Positions 26,024 through 36,553 of a stretch of DNA of 64,000 nucleotides are shown here, piece after piece (position 1 is the stretch's first letter; each line of letters begins with the position of its first letter). The translations under genes and the position numbers were made by a program. The stretch comes from Stenotrophomonas koreensis (GTDB taxonomy: Bacteria > Pseudomonadota > Gammaproteobacteria > Xanthomonadales > Xanthomonadaceae), in contig NZ_LDJH01000017.1 in the NCBI RefSeq assembly GCF_001431525.1, positions 1-64,000 on the forward strand, in the 5' to 3' direction. The notes below the pieces were generated by a model. The model saw only the letters and a program-made list of their open reading frames with translations. It had not been told where the DNA came from and did no database searches.

Positions 26024-26518
26024 TCAGGCCGTGGCGCGGCCGGTGTGCGGGGTATGGATCAACCCGGCAAGGTCGTAGCCCTGTGCCTGTGCGCAGGCCA
26101 GATAGTGGTTGCGCGTGGCCTCGTCCAGGTGCGGATGGCGGGCCAGCAGCCACAGGTACTTGCGGTCCGGGCTGCCGACCAGGCTGACGCTGTAGGCATC
26201 GTCCAGCTTCAGCACCCAGTAGTCGCCCTTGGTGAAGGGAATCCAGCGCAGGCCGGCCGGCAGGAAGGTCACTTCCAGCTTGCTGTTGCTCTCATCCACC
26301 GGCCTGGCCTGGCCGATCGACTCTTCCACCTCGCCGTCCAGCCGCATGTGGTTCTGCACCCGGATGGCGCCCTGCTCATCCAGCGAGTAGGTCGCGGTGA
26401 TGTCAGTGGCGTTGGCCGGTTCATGGCGCATCGGCAGGCGCGCGATTTCAAACCAGCGGCCCAGATACCGCGTCAGGTCCAGGTGGCTGATGGTGATCGG
26501 GTCGACACGCTCGGTCAT
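26024..26518 (-). CDS. Lipocalin family protein (Blc-like, no signal peptide)
   Basis: A 164-residue lipocalin. The family signature G20-R-W22 is in YLGRWFEIARLP, and the strands TDITATYSLDE, LRWIPFTKGDYWVLKLDDAYSVSLVGSP and YLWLLARHP follow in order. Bacterial Blc proteins are outer-membrane lipoproteins, but here there is no leader and no lipobox, so this copy is probably cytoplasmic. It likely binds small hydrophobic ligands such as lysolipids. An AAAGGAAG ribosome site precedes the ATG. It converges with the radical SAM partner gene. Confidence 0.87.
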   Translation of the reverse strand: MTERVDPITISHLDLTRYLGRWFEIARLPMRHEPANATDITATYSLDEQGAIRVQNHMRLDGEVEESIGQARPVDESNSKLEVTFLPAGLRWIPFTKGDYWVLKLDDAYSVSLVGSPDRKYLWLLARHPHLDEATRNHYLACAQAQGYDLAGLIHTPHTGRATA

Positions 26519-26695
26519 TGGATCTTCCTTTTTCGGCGGGACGCAAAGGTATAGACAGCGCGGTGTTAATCAGCGGTGGCGACGATGTGTTTTCAGACCA
26601 TGCAGCTGGCCTGAGTAGACTGCAACAACGCTCAGGGCAAGGTGGTAGGTGCGACAACCCCGGCCCTGGCGTGTGTCTGTCAACGAGAACGCGGC

Positions 26696-28588
26696 ATGCC
26701 TTCCTCTTCCTTCCCCGACCCGGCCAGCAGCGCCACGCCAGCGGCCTGGCGCCAGTTCGGACACAACCTGTTGCGGCTGGGACCGTTGCCGCCCGGGCGC
26801 TGGCTGTTCTCGCTGCGCGCCGGTTTCTGTGTGGCCGCGCCGGTGGTGGTCGGCCTTGCCGCCGGCGACCTGCATGCCGGGATGATGGCCGCCATCGGCG
26901 GGCTCACCGGGCTGTATGGCAGTGGCCGTCCGTACGCCAGCCGCGCGCTGGAGCTGGCGCTGGTGGCGCTGGCATTCGGCTTGGCGGTGGCGCTGGGCGA
27001 CTGGGTCGGACAGGCCTGGCCACTGGCCGTGGTGCCGGTGGTGGCGGTGATTGCGATGCTGGCGACCTGGCTGTGCAATGCGCTGCGCGTCGGTCCACCG
27101 GGCGCTTATCTGTTCATGCTGGCCTGTGCCGCCGGCAGTGCGATGCCGGTGGCGGATTTTTCGCCGTTGCAGGTGGGGCTGCTGGTGACCGGCGGCGGTG
27201 CCCTGGCCTGGCTGGCGCACATGCTCGGCGCGCTGTGGGCCTTCCGTGGCCCGGAGCGGGCAGCGGTGCAGGCGGCCGGTGCCGCGGTGCAGGCGTGGCT
27301 GGAGCAGCACGATACCGCCGCCGGCCACGCTGCCCGGCAACGTGCCGCGTTGGCCCTGCATGAAGCCTGGCAGGCACTGGTCAATTTCCAGCCACGGCGG
27401 ACCTCGCCCGGTGGCCCACTGGCACAGCTGCGCGGGCTCAACCGGCAATGGCACCAGTTGTTTGCCGATGTGCTGGCCGGGCGCCTGGAGGTTGCCCAGG
27501 CCAGGCAGCAGGCGCAGCACCTGCAGGCCAACCTGGTGGCCCCCGAGCCGCTGGTGCCTGCGTGGCCGGCCGAGAGCCTGCCGCTGGGAAGACCAGGCAC
27601 CCTGGCCACCCTGGTCGAAGCCCTGCGTCCGGGATCACAGTCGCGCCTGGTCATCGCGCGGGTCGGCGTGGCTGCGGTGCTGGCAGGCGCGATTGCCGCG
27701 TTCTTTGGACTGGAACGCGCCTACTGGGCTGTCGCCGCGGCGGTGCTGATGCTGCATACCGGCATGGACTGGGCCCGCACCGTGCAGCGCAGTGTCGAGC
27801 GGCTGCTCGGTACCTGGGGCGGTCTGCTGCTGACCGGTGTGCTGCTGTGGTGGCAGCCCCAGGGGCTGTGGCTGGCGGCGGTGATCTTCGTGCTGCAGTT
27901 CAGCGTGGAAATGCTGGTGTTGCGCAACTACCTGCTGGCGGCATTGTTGATTACCGCCACCGGCATGCTGCTGGCGGCCGGTGGCCATGTGCCGGCCGAC
28001 CCGGCCGGATACCTGTTGGCGCGCGGGGTGGACACCCTGCTCGGCTGTGTCGTGGCGCTGGTGGTCTTCAGGCTGATGCCTGCGCGCCAGGCGGCCAGGC
28101 AGATCGACCATGAACTGGCGCAGATGCTGCAGGCCCTGATCGGTTTGAACAGCCACCTGGCCTGGGCGGAGTTGACCAGTACCCGTGCCCGCCAGCTGCG
28201 CGCGCAGGTCAGTCATCGCCGGTTTGCGCTGGCCCAGGCCTGGGAACAGGCGCAGGCCGGCGATGCCGCGGCACGTGCGCACGCCGACCTGCGCTGGGCC
28301 ACGGTCGCCGCGGTGCAGGAGCTGACCTATCGCATGCTGGCCATGGGCTGGGTGCTGGAACAGCAGGCCCCGGATGCGGCGCGGGCGATGGCCGGCACCC
28401 TGTATGGCAACCGTGGCGTGACCCGGGTCCAGGCCGCGTTGCGGCAGCTCCAGGCCGGGCTGGAACATCCCACCGGGCAACACCTGCCCGCGGGCCTGCC
28501 GGCGTTCATTGCACCGGCACTGCAGCGTGTCTGGCACAGCCTGCCGGCGCCCGCAGCGCGTCCCCCGGCGGCTACCCGCAGCGGCTGA
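26696..28588 (+). CDS. FUSC family (YccS/AaeB-like) membrane transporter
   Basis: A 630-residue inner-membrane protein built of two membrane halves. The first four or five helices span about residues 38-165; a soluble helical region with HEAWQALVNFQP follows; a second set of helices (about 318-440) and a C-terminal soluble domain complete it. AGDLHAGMMAAIGGLTGLYG and ERAYWAVAAAVLMLHTG match the paired conserved segments of the fusaric-acid/aromatic exporter group. Probable role: efflux of aromatic acids or unknown toxic compounds. ATG 26696 is chosen; the frame is open a little further upstream without a ribosome site. Confidence 0.82.
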   Translation: MPSSSFPDPASSATPAAWRQFGHNLLRLGPLPPGRWLFSLRAGFCVAAPVVVGLAAGDLHAGMMAAIGGLTGLYGSGRPYASRALELALVALAFGLAVALGDWVGQAWPLAVVPVVAVIAMLATWLCNALRVGPPGAYLFMLACAAGSAMPVADFSPLQVGLLVTGGGALAWLAHMLGALWAFRGPERAAVQAAGAAVQAWLEQHDTAAGHAARQRAALALHEAWQALVNFQPRRTSPGGPLAQLRGLNRQWHQLFADVLAGRLEVAQARQQAQHLQANLVAPEPLVPAWPAESLPLGRPGTLATLVEALRPGSQSRLVIARVGVAAVLAGAIAAFFGLERAYWAVAAAVLMLHTGMDWARTVQRSVERLLGTWGGLLLTGVLLWWQPQGLWLAAVIFVLQFSVEMLVLRNYLLAALLITATGMLLAAGGHVPADPAGYLLARGVDTLLGCVVALVVFRLMPARQAARQIDHELAQMLQALIGLNSHLAWAELTSTRARQLRAQVSHRRFALAQAWEQAQAGDAAARAHADLRWATVAAVQELTYRMLAMGWVLEQQAPDAARAMAGTLYGNRGVTRVQAALRQLQAGLEHPTGQHLPAGLPAFIAPALQRVWHSLPAPAARPPAATRSG

Positions 28589-28639
28589 CTTATAGTGGTG
28601 GCCGTGTGCGCTGCTGGCGCTGGCCGATCCCGATTCCGT

Positions 28640-31036
28640 ATGCCCGTTACCCACCTGCTACGCATTTTCCTGTTGTGTCTTGCGCTGAGCGGCCTGGCTG
28701 CCGCCCCCGCCTTCGCCACCGCCGGCTCGCCCCAGGCGGTGGCCGCCGATGCGCGTGGCCAGCTGCAGCAGGTCAGCCAGCAGCTGCAGCAGATCCGCCG
28801 CTCGGTGGGCGACATCGAATCGCGCGAAACCCTGGGGGCCCTGAGCGAACGGGCCCTGCAGGCTCAACGCCAGGCCGACCTGGCCGTGCGCATGCTCGGC
28901 CCCGAGCGCGAAAGCCTGGAGGCGCGCATTGCCCAGCTCGGCGAACTGGCCGATGGCGACCGCGAGGGCAATGCGGTGGCCAGCCAGCGCAAGGCCCTCG
29001 GTGCCCAGCAGCTGTTGCTGGATGACCTGATCAAGCAGGGCAACCTGTTGTCGGTGGAGGCCCGGCAGCTGGCCGACGCGATCGAGAAGGAGCGGGTGCA
29101 ACGCCTGGGGCGGCAGCTGTCGCGTCGTGTAGCCTCGCCGTTGTCGCCCACCCTGTGGCGCGAGGTGATCCACCAGGTCCCCGGTGACTGGCGGCACTTC
29201 GGCGTGCTGCTGCGCCAGCAGCACGCGGCGCTGCAGACCGCGCTCGCCCGGCATGGCGGGTGGCCACCGCTGCTGGCCCTGGGCGTGGCGCTGCTGCTGT
29301 TTTTCCCGTTGCGGCTGTGGCTGCGCCGCTGGGGGCGTCGTTTTGCCGCCTCCGGGCGTGCGCCCGCCGGCCGCCTGCGGCGCACCGGCCTGGCGGTGTG
29401 GCTGTTGCTGGTGGGCACGCTGCTGCCGGGGGTGGCGGTGCTGGTGCTGGTCAATGGCCTGAAGGCCATCGATGCGATCGCGCCGCGCCTGGTCCAGGTG
29501 GCCGATGCGATGGTGCAGGCCACCTTCTTTGCCGCCTTCATTGCCGCGCTCAGTGCCTGCCTGCTGGTGCCCAAGCGGCCGTCCTGGCGGCTGCTGGCGC
29601 TGGATGACCTGGCCGCCAGCCGGATGCGCAAGTACGCCTGGATGGCCGCCGGGCTGATGTGGGTGACCCTGGTCGGGCAGACCCTGAACCGTGCCGCGCG
29701 CACCAGTGAAATCACCGGCGTCGCCCTGGATGGGCTGCTGGCGCTGTGCTACATCGCCCTGATCATGGCCATGCTGCTGTCACTGACCCGCCTGTACCGG
29801 CGCCAGCAGCTTGACGATGCCCAGGCCGCTGCTGACAGCGCAGCGGCCCGCCGCCGTGGCGGCTGGGCCGTGCTGGTGCGGGTGTTTGGCCATCTGACCG
29901 TGATGGCGGCGTTGCTGGCCACGCTGCTGGGCTGGATCAACCTGGCGATGTTCGCCGCCCAGCAGATGATCTGGCTCGGGGTCATCGGCATGGCCCTGCT
30001 GCTGTTGCTGAAATTTGCCGATGACCTGTGCCTGCGCGTGTTTGCCACCGACAGCCGCAGCGGCCAGGCGATCATGCTGGCGACCGGTCTGGGCAGCGCC
30101 AAGCTCGAACAGGGCGGGGTGCTGGCCTCGGCGCTGGTACGGCTGTGCCTGGTACTGCTGGCGGTGGGGGCCATCGCCCTGCCCCAGGGCAACAGCGCGG
30201 TGATGTGGGGCTGGCTGGATACCCTGCGCAATGGCATCACCATCGGTGAAACCGTGCTGCGGCCGTGGGCCCTGGTGCGCGCGCTGCTGGTGCTGGTGGT
30301 CGGGCTGGGGATCATCCAGCTGCTGCAGCGCTGGCTGGTGGAGACCTACCTGCCGAAGACGGCGATGGATGCCGGCGGCCGCAATTCGGTCAGCACGGTG
30401 GCCCGTTACCTGGGCCTGGCGATCGTCGCGCTGTGGACCCTGGCCGCGCTCGGGTTGGGTTTTGAACGGCTGGCACTGGTGGTCAGTGCGCTGTCGGTGG
30501 GCATTGGTTTTGGTCTGCAGGCCATCACCCAGAACTTTGTCTCCGGTCTGATCCTGCTGGCCGAACGGCCGGTGAAGATTGGCGACTGGGTACGCATCGG
30601 CGACCAGGAAGGCGATGTGCGGCGGATCAGCGTGCGCTCCACCGAGATCGAGTCCGGCGACAAATCGACCCTGATCGTGCCCAACTCCGAGCTGATCACC
30701 AAGACGATCCGCAACATGACCCTGGCCAACCCGCAGGGGCGGGTGCAGATCAAGTTCCAGGTGCCGTTGTCCACCGATGTGGCGCGGTTGCGCCAGGTGC
30801 TGCTGGACCTGTATGCCGCCCACCCGGGGGTGCAGGAGTCACCGCCACCGGCGTTCTATATCGACGGCATCGAGGGCGGGATGATCACCATCAACAGCCA
30901 TGGCCACGTCGGCAGCCCGCGCAATGTCTATGCGGTGCGTTCAGAGCTGCTGTTTGAGCTGCTGGTGGCGCTGCAGGCCGCCGGCATCGCGCTGGCGACA
31001 CCGGCCGACGTGCATCTGGTCAGCGACAGCCGCTGA
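28640..31036 (+). CDS. Mechanosensitive channel of the MscS family with DUF3772 domain
   Basis: A 798-residue protein. A signal peptide (to about residue 27) leads to a periplasmic helical DUF3772 domain rich in Gln/Leu (about 30-190), then several membrane helices (about 205-500) and the MscS pore/beta domain: GFGLQAITQNFVSGLI, ERPVKIGDWVRIG, VRSTEIES, and VPNSELITKTIRNM at about 610-690. The channel opens on membrane tension to release solutes under hypo-osmotic shock. It follows the FUSC gene by 51 bases, possibly as an operon. Confidence 0.9.
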   Translation: MPVTHLLRIFLLCLALSGLAAAPAFATAGSPQAVAADARGQLQQVSQQLQQIRRSVGDIESRETLGALSERALQAQRQADLAVRMLGPERESLEARIAQLGELADGDREGNAVASQRKALGAQQLLLDDLIKQGNLLSVEARQLADAIEKERVQRLGRQLSRRVASPLSPTLWREVIHQVPGDWRHFGVLLRQQHAALQTALARHGGWPPLLALGVALLLFFPLRLWLRRWGRRFAASGRAPAGRLRRTGLAVWLLLVGTLLPGVAVLVLVNGLKAIDAIAPRLVQVADAMVQATFFAAFIAALSACLLVPKRPSWRLLALDDLAASRMRKYAWMAAGLMWVTLVGQTLNRAARTSEITGVALDGLLALCYIALIMAMLLSLTRLYRRQQLDDAQAAADSAAARRRGGWAVLVRVFGHLTVMAALLATLLGWINLAMFAAQQMIWLGVIGMALLLLLKFADDLCLRVFATDSRSGQAIMLATGLGSAKLEQGGVLASALVRLCLVLLAVGAIALPQGNSAVMWGWLDTLRNGITIGETVLRPWALVRALLVLVVGLGIIQLLQRWLVETYLPKTAMDAGGRNSVSTVARYLGLAIVALWTLAALGLGFERLALVVSALSVGIGFGLQAITQNFVSGLILLAERPVKIGDWVRIGDQEGDVRRISVRSTEIESGDKSTLIVPNSELITKTIRNMTLANPQGRVQIKFQVPLSTDVARLRQVLLDLYAAHPGVQESPPPAFYIDGIEGGMITINSHGHVGSPRNVYAVRSELLFELLVALQAAGIALATPADVHLVSDSR

Positions 31037-31102
31037 CTGCCGCTGCAGGCCTGCGTCGCGGCCCGCAGCGCCACCGGTGTGGTTGCATGGTTGCGCGGCG
31101 GC

Positions 31103-32803
31103 TCAGCGCAGGCCGCGTTCTTCGCGTTCGGCGGCCTGGGTGCGGTGGTCAAACAGCAGCGAGCTGAGGATCAGCCCCAGCGCGATGATCACCGCAATCA
31201 GCAGCAGCACCAGCGCCACCACCGGGTAACCGAACAGGGTCCAGCCACTTTCAATCCGCATCAGCATCGCTGCCGACAACAGCAGGGCCGAGCTGATCAG
31301 GCCGGCGGCCACGCGGTTGGCGACCTTCTGGATGTTTTCCATCAGCCGCGATTCCTCCAGCCCGGTGACCTTCATCTGCAGGCGGTTTTCGGCCAGCAGG
31401 CCGAGGATCTCGCTGATCCGGCGTGGCCCCAGCCGCGCCAGCTGCTGCAGCTCCATCATCTCGCTGGCGACGTTGGCACGGGAGAAGGTTTTTTTCAGCC
31501 GTGCGCGCAGTACCGACTGCAGCTGGCGCTCGACGATGGCGCGCACGTCCAGGGCCGGGGCCAGGCTGTGGCAGACGTTTTCCAGGTTCAGCAGGGCCTT
31601 GCCGAGCACGCTCAGTTCCGGTGGCGTGCGCAGGCCACAATCGGTGGCAATGCGTACGATTTCCAGCACCACCTGGCCTTCGCTGATGCTGCGCGAGGCG
31701 GCATAGCGGGCAATCATCTGCCCGGTTTCGCGCAGGTAGCGCTCCTCCTGGTAGTCCTCCAGCCGGGTGGAGATGGCGATGATGTCATCGGCCACTTCCT
31801 CGCCGCGGCCATCGACAGCAGCCAGCAGTAGCTTGAGCAGGCGCTCGCGCAGGCGCGGCGGCACATGCGCGACCATGCCGAGGTCGAAAATGGCCAGCCG
31901 GTTGTCGCTGGTCACGCGCAGGTTGCCCGGATGCGGGTCGGCATGGATCTCGCCATGGACGAAAATCTGGTCCAGGTAGCCACGTACCAGCGCCGCGGCC
32001 AGCGGATCCATGCTCTGTTCGGTGCGGCGCACCTCCGGGATGGCATCCACCCGCACGCCCTGCACCAGCTCCAGGGTCAGCACCCGCTTGCTGCTCAGGT
32101 CCAGCAGCGGCTGCGGCACCCACAGCGCCGGGTACGGTGCCAGATGGTTGCCAAAGCGCTGCAGGTTGCCGGCTTCGGTCTCGTAATCCAGTTCCATCTG
32201 CAGGGTGCGTGCGAATTCGGCCAGCCAGTCACTCAGGCGCACGCGGCGGCCGACCCGGGTGAAGCGGTCGGCCGCGGCGGCAAAACTGCGCAGCACGCGC
32301 AGGTCCGAATGCAGCTGGGCAGCGACCTCGGGCTTTTGGACTTTCACCGCCACTTCGCGGCCGTCACGCAGCACCGCACGGTGGACCTGGGCAATGGAGG
32401 CACAGCCCAGCGGCTGCGGATCAAAGCTGGAAAACAGCTTGCCGATCGGCGCGCCCAGTTCGGCCTCGATCACCTGCTGGATGTCTTGCACCGGTACCGG
32501 CGCGACTTTTTCCTGCATCCGTTCCAGTGCCGCCAGGTAGTCCGGCCGGATCATGTCAGGGCGGGTGGAAAGCAGTTGCCCGAGTTTGACAAACGTCACC
32601 CCCAGCGCTTCCAGATCGCTGACGAACCGGGCCGGGCTGTCGGCCTCGGTACTGGCCGGCGGCACCACCAGGCCGGGATCGTGCTGGAAACCGGAAAACA
32701 CACCGCAATGGCGGTAACGCAGCAGCAGCTGCAGGATCTGCCGACGGCGCAGCATGCCGTCGATGGGGGCGGGTGGGGCGGCGGTCGGCAAGGGCAAGGC
32801 CAT
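31103..32803 (-). CDS. ABC1/AarF/UbiB-family atypical kinase
   Basis: A 566-residue protein with the ABC1 fold. The family-specific K73-L-G-Q76 motif is in FVKLGQLLSTRPDMI; the nucleotide loop reads GCASIAQVH, the catalytic Lys lies in VAVKVQKP, HADPHPGN is the metal site and DLGM replaces DFG. Two C-terminal membrane helices anchor it, as in UbiB. UbiB-type kinases support ubiquinone synthesis or lipid handling. This gene is not next to ubiE/ubiJ, so it is probably a second paralogue rather than the canonical ubiB. It converges with the MscS gene. Confidence 0.9.
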   Translation of the reverse strand: MALPLPTAAPPAPIDGMLRRRQILQLLLRYRHCGVFSGFQHDPGLVVPPASTEADSPARFVSDLEALGVTFVKLGQLLSTRPDMIRPDYLAALERMQEKVAPVPVQDIQQVIEAELGAPIGKLFSSFDPQPLGCASIAQVHRAVLRDGREVAVKVQKPEVAAQLHSDLRVLRSFAAAADRFTRVGRRVRLSDWLAEFARTLQMELDYETEAGNLQRFGNHLAPYPALWVPQPLLDLSSKRVLTLELVQGVRVDAIPEVRRTEQSMDPLAAALVRGYLDQIFVHGEIHADPHPGNLRVTSDNRLAIFDLGMVAHVPPRLRERLLKLLLAAVDGRGEEVADDIIAISTRLEDYQEERYLRETGQMIARYAASRSISEGQVVLEIVRIATDCGLRTPPELSVLGKALLNLENVCHSLAPALDVRAIVERQLQSVLRARLKKTFSRANVASEMMELQQLARLGPRRISEILGLLAENRLQMKVTGLEESRLMENIQKVANRVAAGLISSALLLSAAMLMRIESGWTLFGYPVVALVLLLIAVIIALGLILSSLLFDHRTQAAEREERGLR

Positions 32804-32926
32804 GCTCCGGAGGACGGGGGTGGCGCGCAGTGTTGCCAGCGGCCGGTCGGCGTCGGGTGAATGTGCATGTCAAAACATGAATCAATCGGCACAATGGCTG
32901 CTTCCTACCCAGCGATGTGAACCCGT

Positions 32927-33871
<945 letters not shown>

Positions 33872-33883
33872 TCGCGGCCCGGG

Positions 33884-35401
33884 CTAGACCACCCCGACCC
33901 GTGCGCCGTGGTCATCGGCCGGCAGGGCGGCTTCCAGCCGGTCCAGGTGCTGGTCCAGCGACAGCGTGGGATCCCAGGCCATCACACTGGTGCGCAGCGC
34001 GGGCAGCAGCGGCTGTGCGGCAAGTCCGCGCAGCAGGCTGGCCAGGCGGTCATGGGCGGCCAGCAGCGAGGCACCGGGCAGCAACACCACAAACAGCCCT
34101 TCAGGCAGGCGCAGCAAGGGCTCATCGCCATGCAGCAACGGCGACAGGGCCTGCACCAGCTGCTTCTGCTGCTCGCCACTGGCCTGGCGCCCGTGTTGCC
34201 GCCGTAGGCTGGAAAAGTCGGTGATCGCCAGCAGCCCGAGGTTGAGGGTGGGCAGCCTGGCCAGGCAGTCGGCAATCAGCGCCTCCAGGCAGCTGGCCGC
34301 TGCCAGCCCGGTCAGTGGATCACGGCTGGCGGCTGGCTGTTGCCGGTCGGCCTGCAGCTGGCGCAGGCGTGCCTGGGCCTGCTCCAGCGCGTGCTGGGTC
34401 TGTGCCTGCTGGGCCCGCAGGGCGGTGAACTGCTGCTGCAGCTGCACGGTGTCGGCGACCAGGGTATTGAGCAGGTTCACCAGCTCATGGCCGTTGCGTG
34501 CCTGGCTCAGTGCCAGCGGCAAGGCGCGCACCCGGTCCAGGTACTGGCTGCCGGCCGCGCTGGTGGCAAATTCCGTCCAGCAGCCGGCCAGGCGTGGGGT
34601 GAAGTGTTCCAGGCCGCTGGCGGTCTGCTCCAGCCCCTGCTGCAACAGGCTCTGGCGGTAGCTGGCCTGGCGCAGCGACTGCAGTACCTGCTGCAGGCCG
34701 GCGGCGTCATTGGGGCAGTCCAGCAGCGGCATCACCTGCTGCAGCTCGGCATACAGCCAGCTCTCCGGGCTGAGCAGCTGGCTGATGTTGTCCAGAAGCA
34801 GCGCAAACAGCGACAGCAGCAGGGTGCGTTGCTCCTGTGCCGCGTGCCCGCTGTATTGCAGCTGCTGGTCGAGCAGGCGCAGTTCCTGCTCCAGCGGTTC
34901 CAGTGCCAGCCCCGGCTGCCATTGGCGCAGGCCATCGGCCAGCAGCTCGGCCTGTTCGGCCAGGCTGGCCGGCTGCAGGCTCAGCGCCATGTTGTCCAGC
35001 AGGCTGACGCTGAGGTCGCGCAGGCGTTCGCTGCTGCTGCGGATATCGCCAATGCCGCTGCTGTGTTCGATGGTGCGGATGTACTTGTCCAGCAGCTGGC
35101 GCAGCAGCCGGGCGGCACGGCTCCAGTCGGTTTCGGCGCAGGCCGCCTGCAGCCGCAGGCCCATGTCGGCCAGTTCGCCGCCGAGCCCGGCCAGGCCATC
35201 GGCAAATGCCGCCAGCAGGTCGTCGGGCTGGTTGAGCCCGGCAAACCGGCGCTCGAGCATCTCCCGGCTGGCGGCCGGCGCTGCGTCCGCCACTGGTACC
35301 TTCACCGGCACCGGAGCTGCCGGGGCGCTGTTGGTCCGGCTGCGGAACAGGCCAGGGATGCCATTCCAGCGGTTGGGCGATGGGGAGCGCTGTTCGGGCA
35401 T
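33884..35401 (-). CDS. Degenerate GGDEF-domain protein
   Basis: A 505-residue protein. An Ala/Pro-rich head is followed by a long Leu/Gln-rich helical region (about 45-360) that should include coiled coil just before the C-terminal domain. The GGDEF-type domain starts at DPLTGL (361). Where the catalytic site should be, the sequence is RLPEGLF (431-437) followed by VVLLPG, so the GGDEF signature itself is lost, and no allosteric RxxD site is evident. It probably cannot make cyclic di-GMP and may act as a binding or scaffolding protein. Start at ATG 35401; no membrane segments. Confidence 0.8.
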   Translation of the reverse strand: MPEQRSPSPNRWNGIPGLFRSRTNSAPAAPVPVKVPVADAAPAASREMLERRFAGLNQPDDLLAAFADGLAGLGGELADMGLRLQAACAETDWSRAARLLRQLLDKYIRTIEHSSGIGDIRSSSERLRDLSVSLLDNMALSLQPASLAEQAELLADGLRQWQPGLALEPLEQELRLLDQQLQYSGHAAQEQRTLLLSLFALLLDNISQLLSPESWLYAELQQVMPLLDCPNDAAGLQQVLQSLRQASYRQSLLQQGLEQTASGLEHFTPRLAGCWTEFATSAAGSQYLDRVRALPLALSQARNGHELVNLLNTLVADTVQLQQQFTALRAQQAQTQHALEQAQARLRQLQADRQQPAASRDPLTGLAAASCLEALIADCLARLPTLNLGLLAITDFSSLRRQHGRQASGEQQKQLVQALSPLLHGDEPLLRLPEGLFVVLLPGASLLAAHDRLASLLRGLAAQPLLPALRTSVMAWDPTLSLDQHLDRLEAALPADDHGARVGVV

Positions 35402-35541
35402 GCGAGCCGGTCTGGCAACGGGGACTGAAAGGGGGTCTACCGGATTAGCGGCTGCGTGCCGGCCAGCTTGAGCACAGCCTGGCCCAGCACGTAGCGGCGG
35501 GAACGGTCACAATGCACGCCACAACTGTAGCGAGACACCCC

Positions 35542-35889
35542 ATGCGCCGTACCTACCGCCTCGATATCGAGGGCAAGAACCGTGACCGTCTGGTCGAGGC
35601 CAGCAAGCACGACATCCGCAAGTACATCCGCCGCGAGCGCCGCAAGGAACTGCCCAAGGGTGCGGATTTCTGGGATTTCGATACCCGCTTCGGCACGGAC
35701 GAGGCCAGCGCCGAGGTGATTTTCCCGGCCGAGCTGATCCGCCGCGTGGATGCGCTGGTGGCGGAGGGCGGCAACCAGTTCTTCGTCCAGATCGAGCGCA
35801 AGCCCGGTGTCCGTCCGGCGCGTGTGGCCGGTGATACCGAGGCCGATGGTTTCGGTACCGAAACCGATTTTGACGGCCTGGATGACTGA
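35542..35889 (+). CDS. DUF6172 family protein
   Basis: A 115-residue protein whose head RRTYRLDIEGKNRDRLVEA and the KHDIRKYIRRERRKELP and FWDFDTRFG segments match the small DUF6172 family. It is basic at the N-terminus and acidic at the C-terminus. Start ATG 35542 is the conserved one; a longer version from 35512 lacks support. The stop overlaps the next gene by eight bases. Function unknown. Confidence 0.82.
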   Translation: MRRTYRLDIEGKNRDRLVEASKHDIRKYIRRERRKELPKGADFWDFDTRFGTDEASAEVIFPAELIRRVDALVAEGGNQFFVQIERKPGVRPARVAGDTEADGFGTETDFDGLDD

Positions 35890-36532
35890 GCCTGCCGGCC
35901 GCCAGGTGCTGCTGCTCGGTGCCACCGGCCTGGTCGGGGCGCAGGTGCTGTCCCGGCTGCTGGCCGACCCGCGGGTGGCCCGGGTCAACGCACCGACCCG
36001 ACGCCCGCTGGGCGTGGCCGATCCGCGCCTGCACAACCCGCGCATCGACTACGCCGCGCTGCCGGCCGCCGCGCCGTGGTGGCAGGCCGATGCGCTGATC
36101 TGCTGCCTGGGGACCACCCGCAAGCAGGCCGGATCGCTGGAGGCTTTCGTGCAGGTGGACCGTGATTACGTGCTCGCCGCCGCCGCGCTGGCGCGCGCGG
36201 CCGGTACCGCTTGCTGTGTGTTCAACTCGGCCACCGGGGCCGATGCGCGCTCGCCGTTGGCCTACAACCGCACCAAGGGCCAGGCCGAAGCCGGGCTGCG
36301 CGCCCAGGGCTGGCCGTCGCTGGTGCTGGTCCGCCCGGGCCTGATTGGCGGGCAGCGCGCGCAGCGGCGCCCGGCCGAACATGCCGCTGGCGTGCTGCTG
36401 CGTGCGCTCGGGCCGCTGCTGCCGCGGGCGTGGCGGATCAACCCGGCCGGCAACATCGCCGCGGCAATGGTCGCGGCGGCGCTGGCCGCGCCAGCGGGCG
36501 AGAGCGTGATCGGCGCGGCCGCACTGGCCTGA
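35882..36532 (+). CDS. NAD(P)-binding Rossmann-fold protein
   Basis: A 216-residue SDR-like protein with G-A-T-G-L-V-G near residue 13 for dinucleotide binding, LICCLGTTRKQAGS after the fourth strand, CVFNSATGAD and an AYNRTKGQAE segment holding Tyr and Lys in place of a classical YxxxK. It resembles the small YbjT/oxidoreductase group. The substrate is unknown. It overlaps the DUF6172 gene by eight bases. Confidence 0.8.
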   Translation: MTEPAGRQVLLLGATGLVGAQVLSRLLADPRVARVNAPTRRPLGVADPRLHNPRIDYAALPAAAPWWQADALICCLGTTRKQAGSLEAFVQVDRDYVLAAAALARAAGTACCVFNSATGADARSPLAYNRTKGQAEAGLRAQGWPSLVLVRPGLIGGQRAQRRPAEHAAGVLLRALGPLLPRAWRINPAGNIAAAMVAAALAAPAGESVIGAAALA

Positions 36533-36553
36533 GCCCGGCAGCGGGCGAGCGGC

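Noticed and set aside
25900..26696. Search for a missing UDG domain after the radical SAM partner
   Set aside because: The region holds a complete lipocalin on the other strand and no glycosylase motif in any frame.
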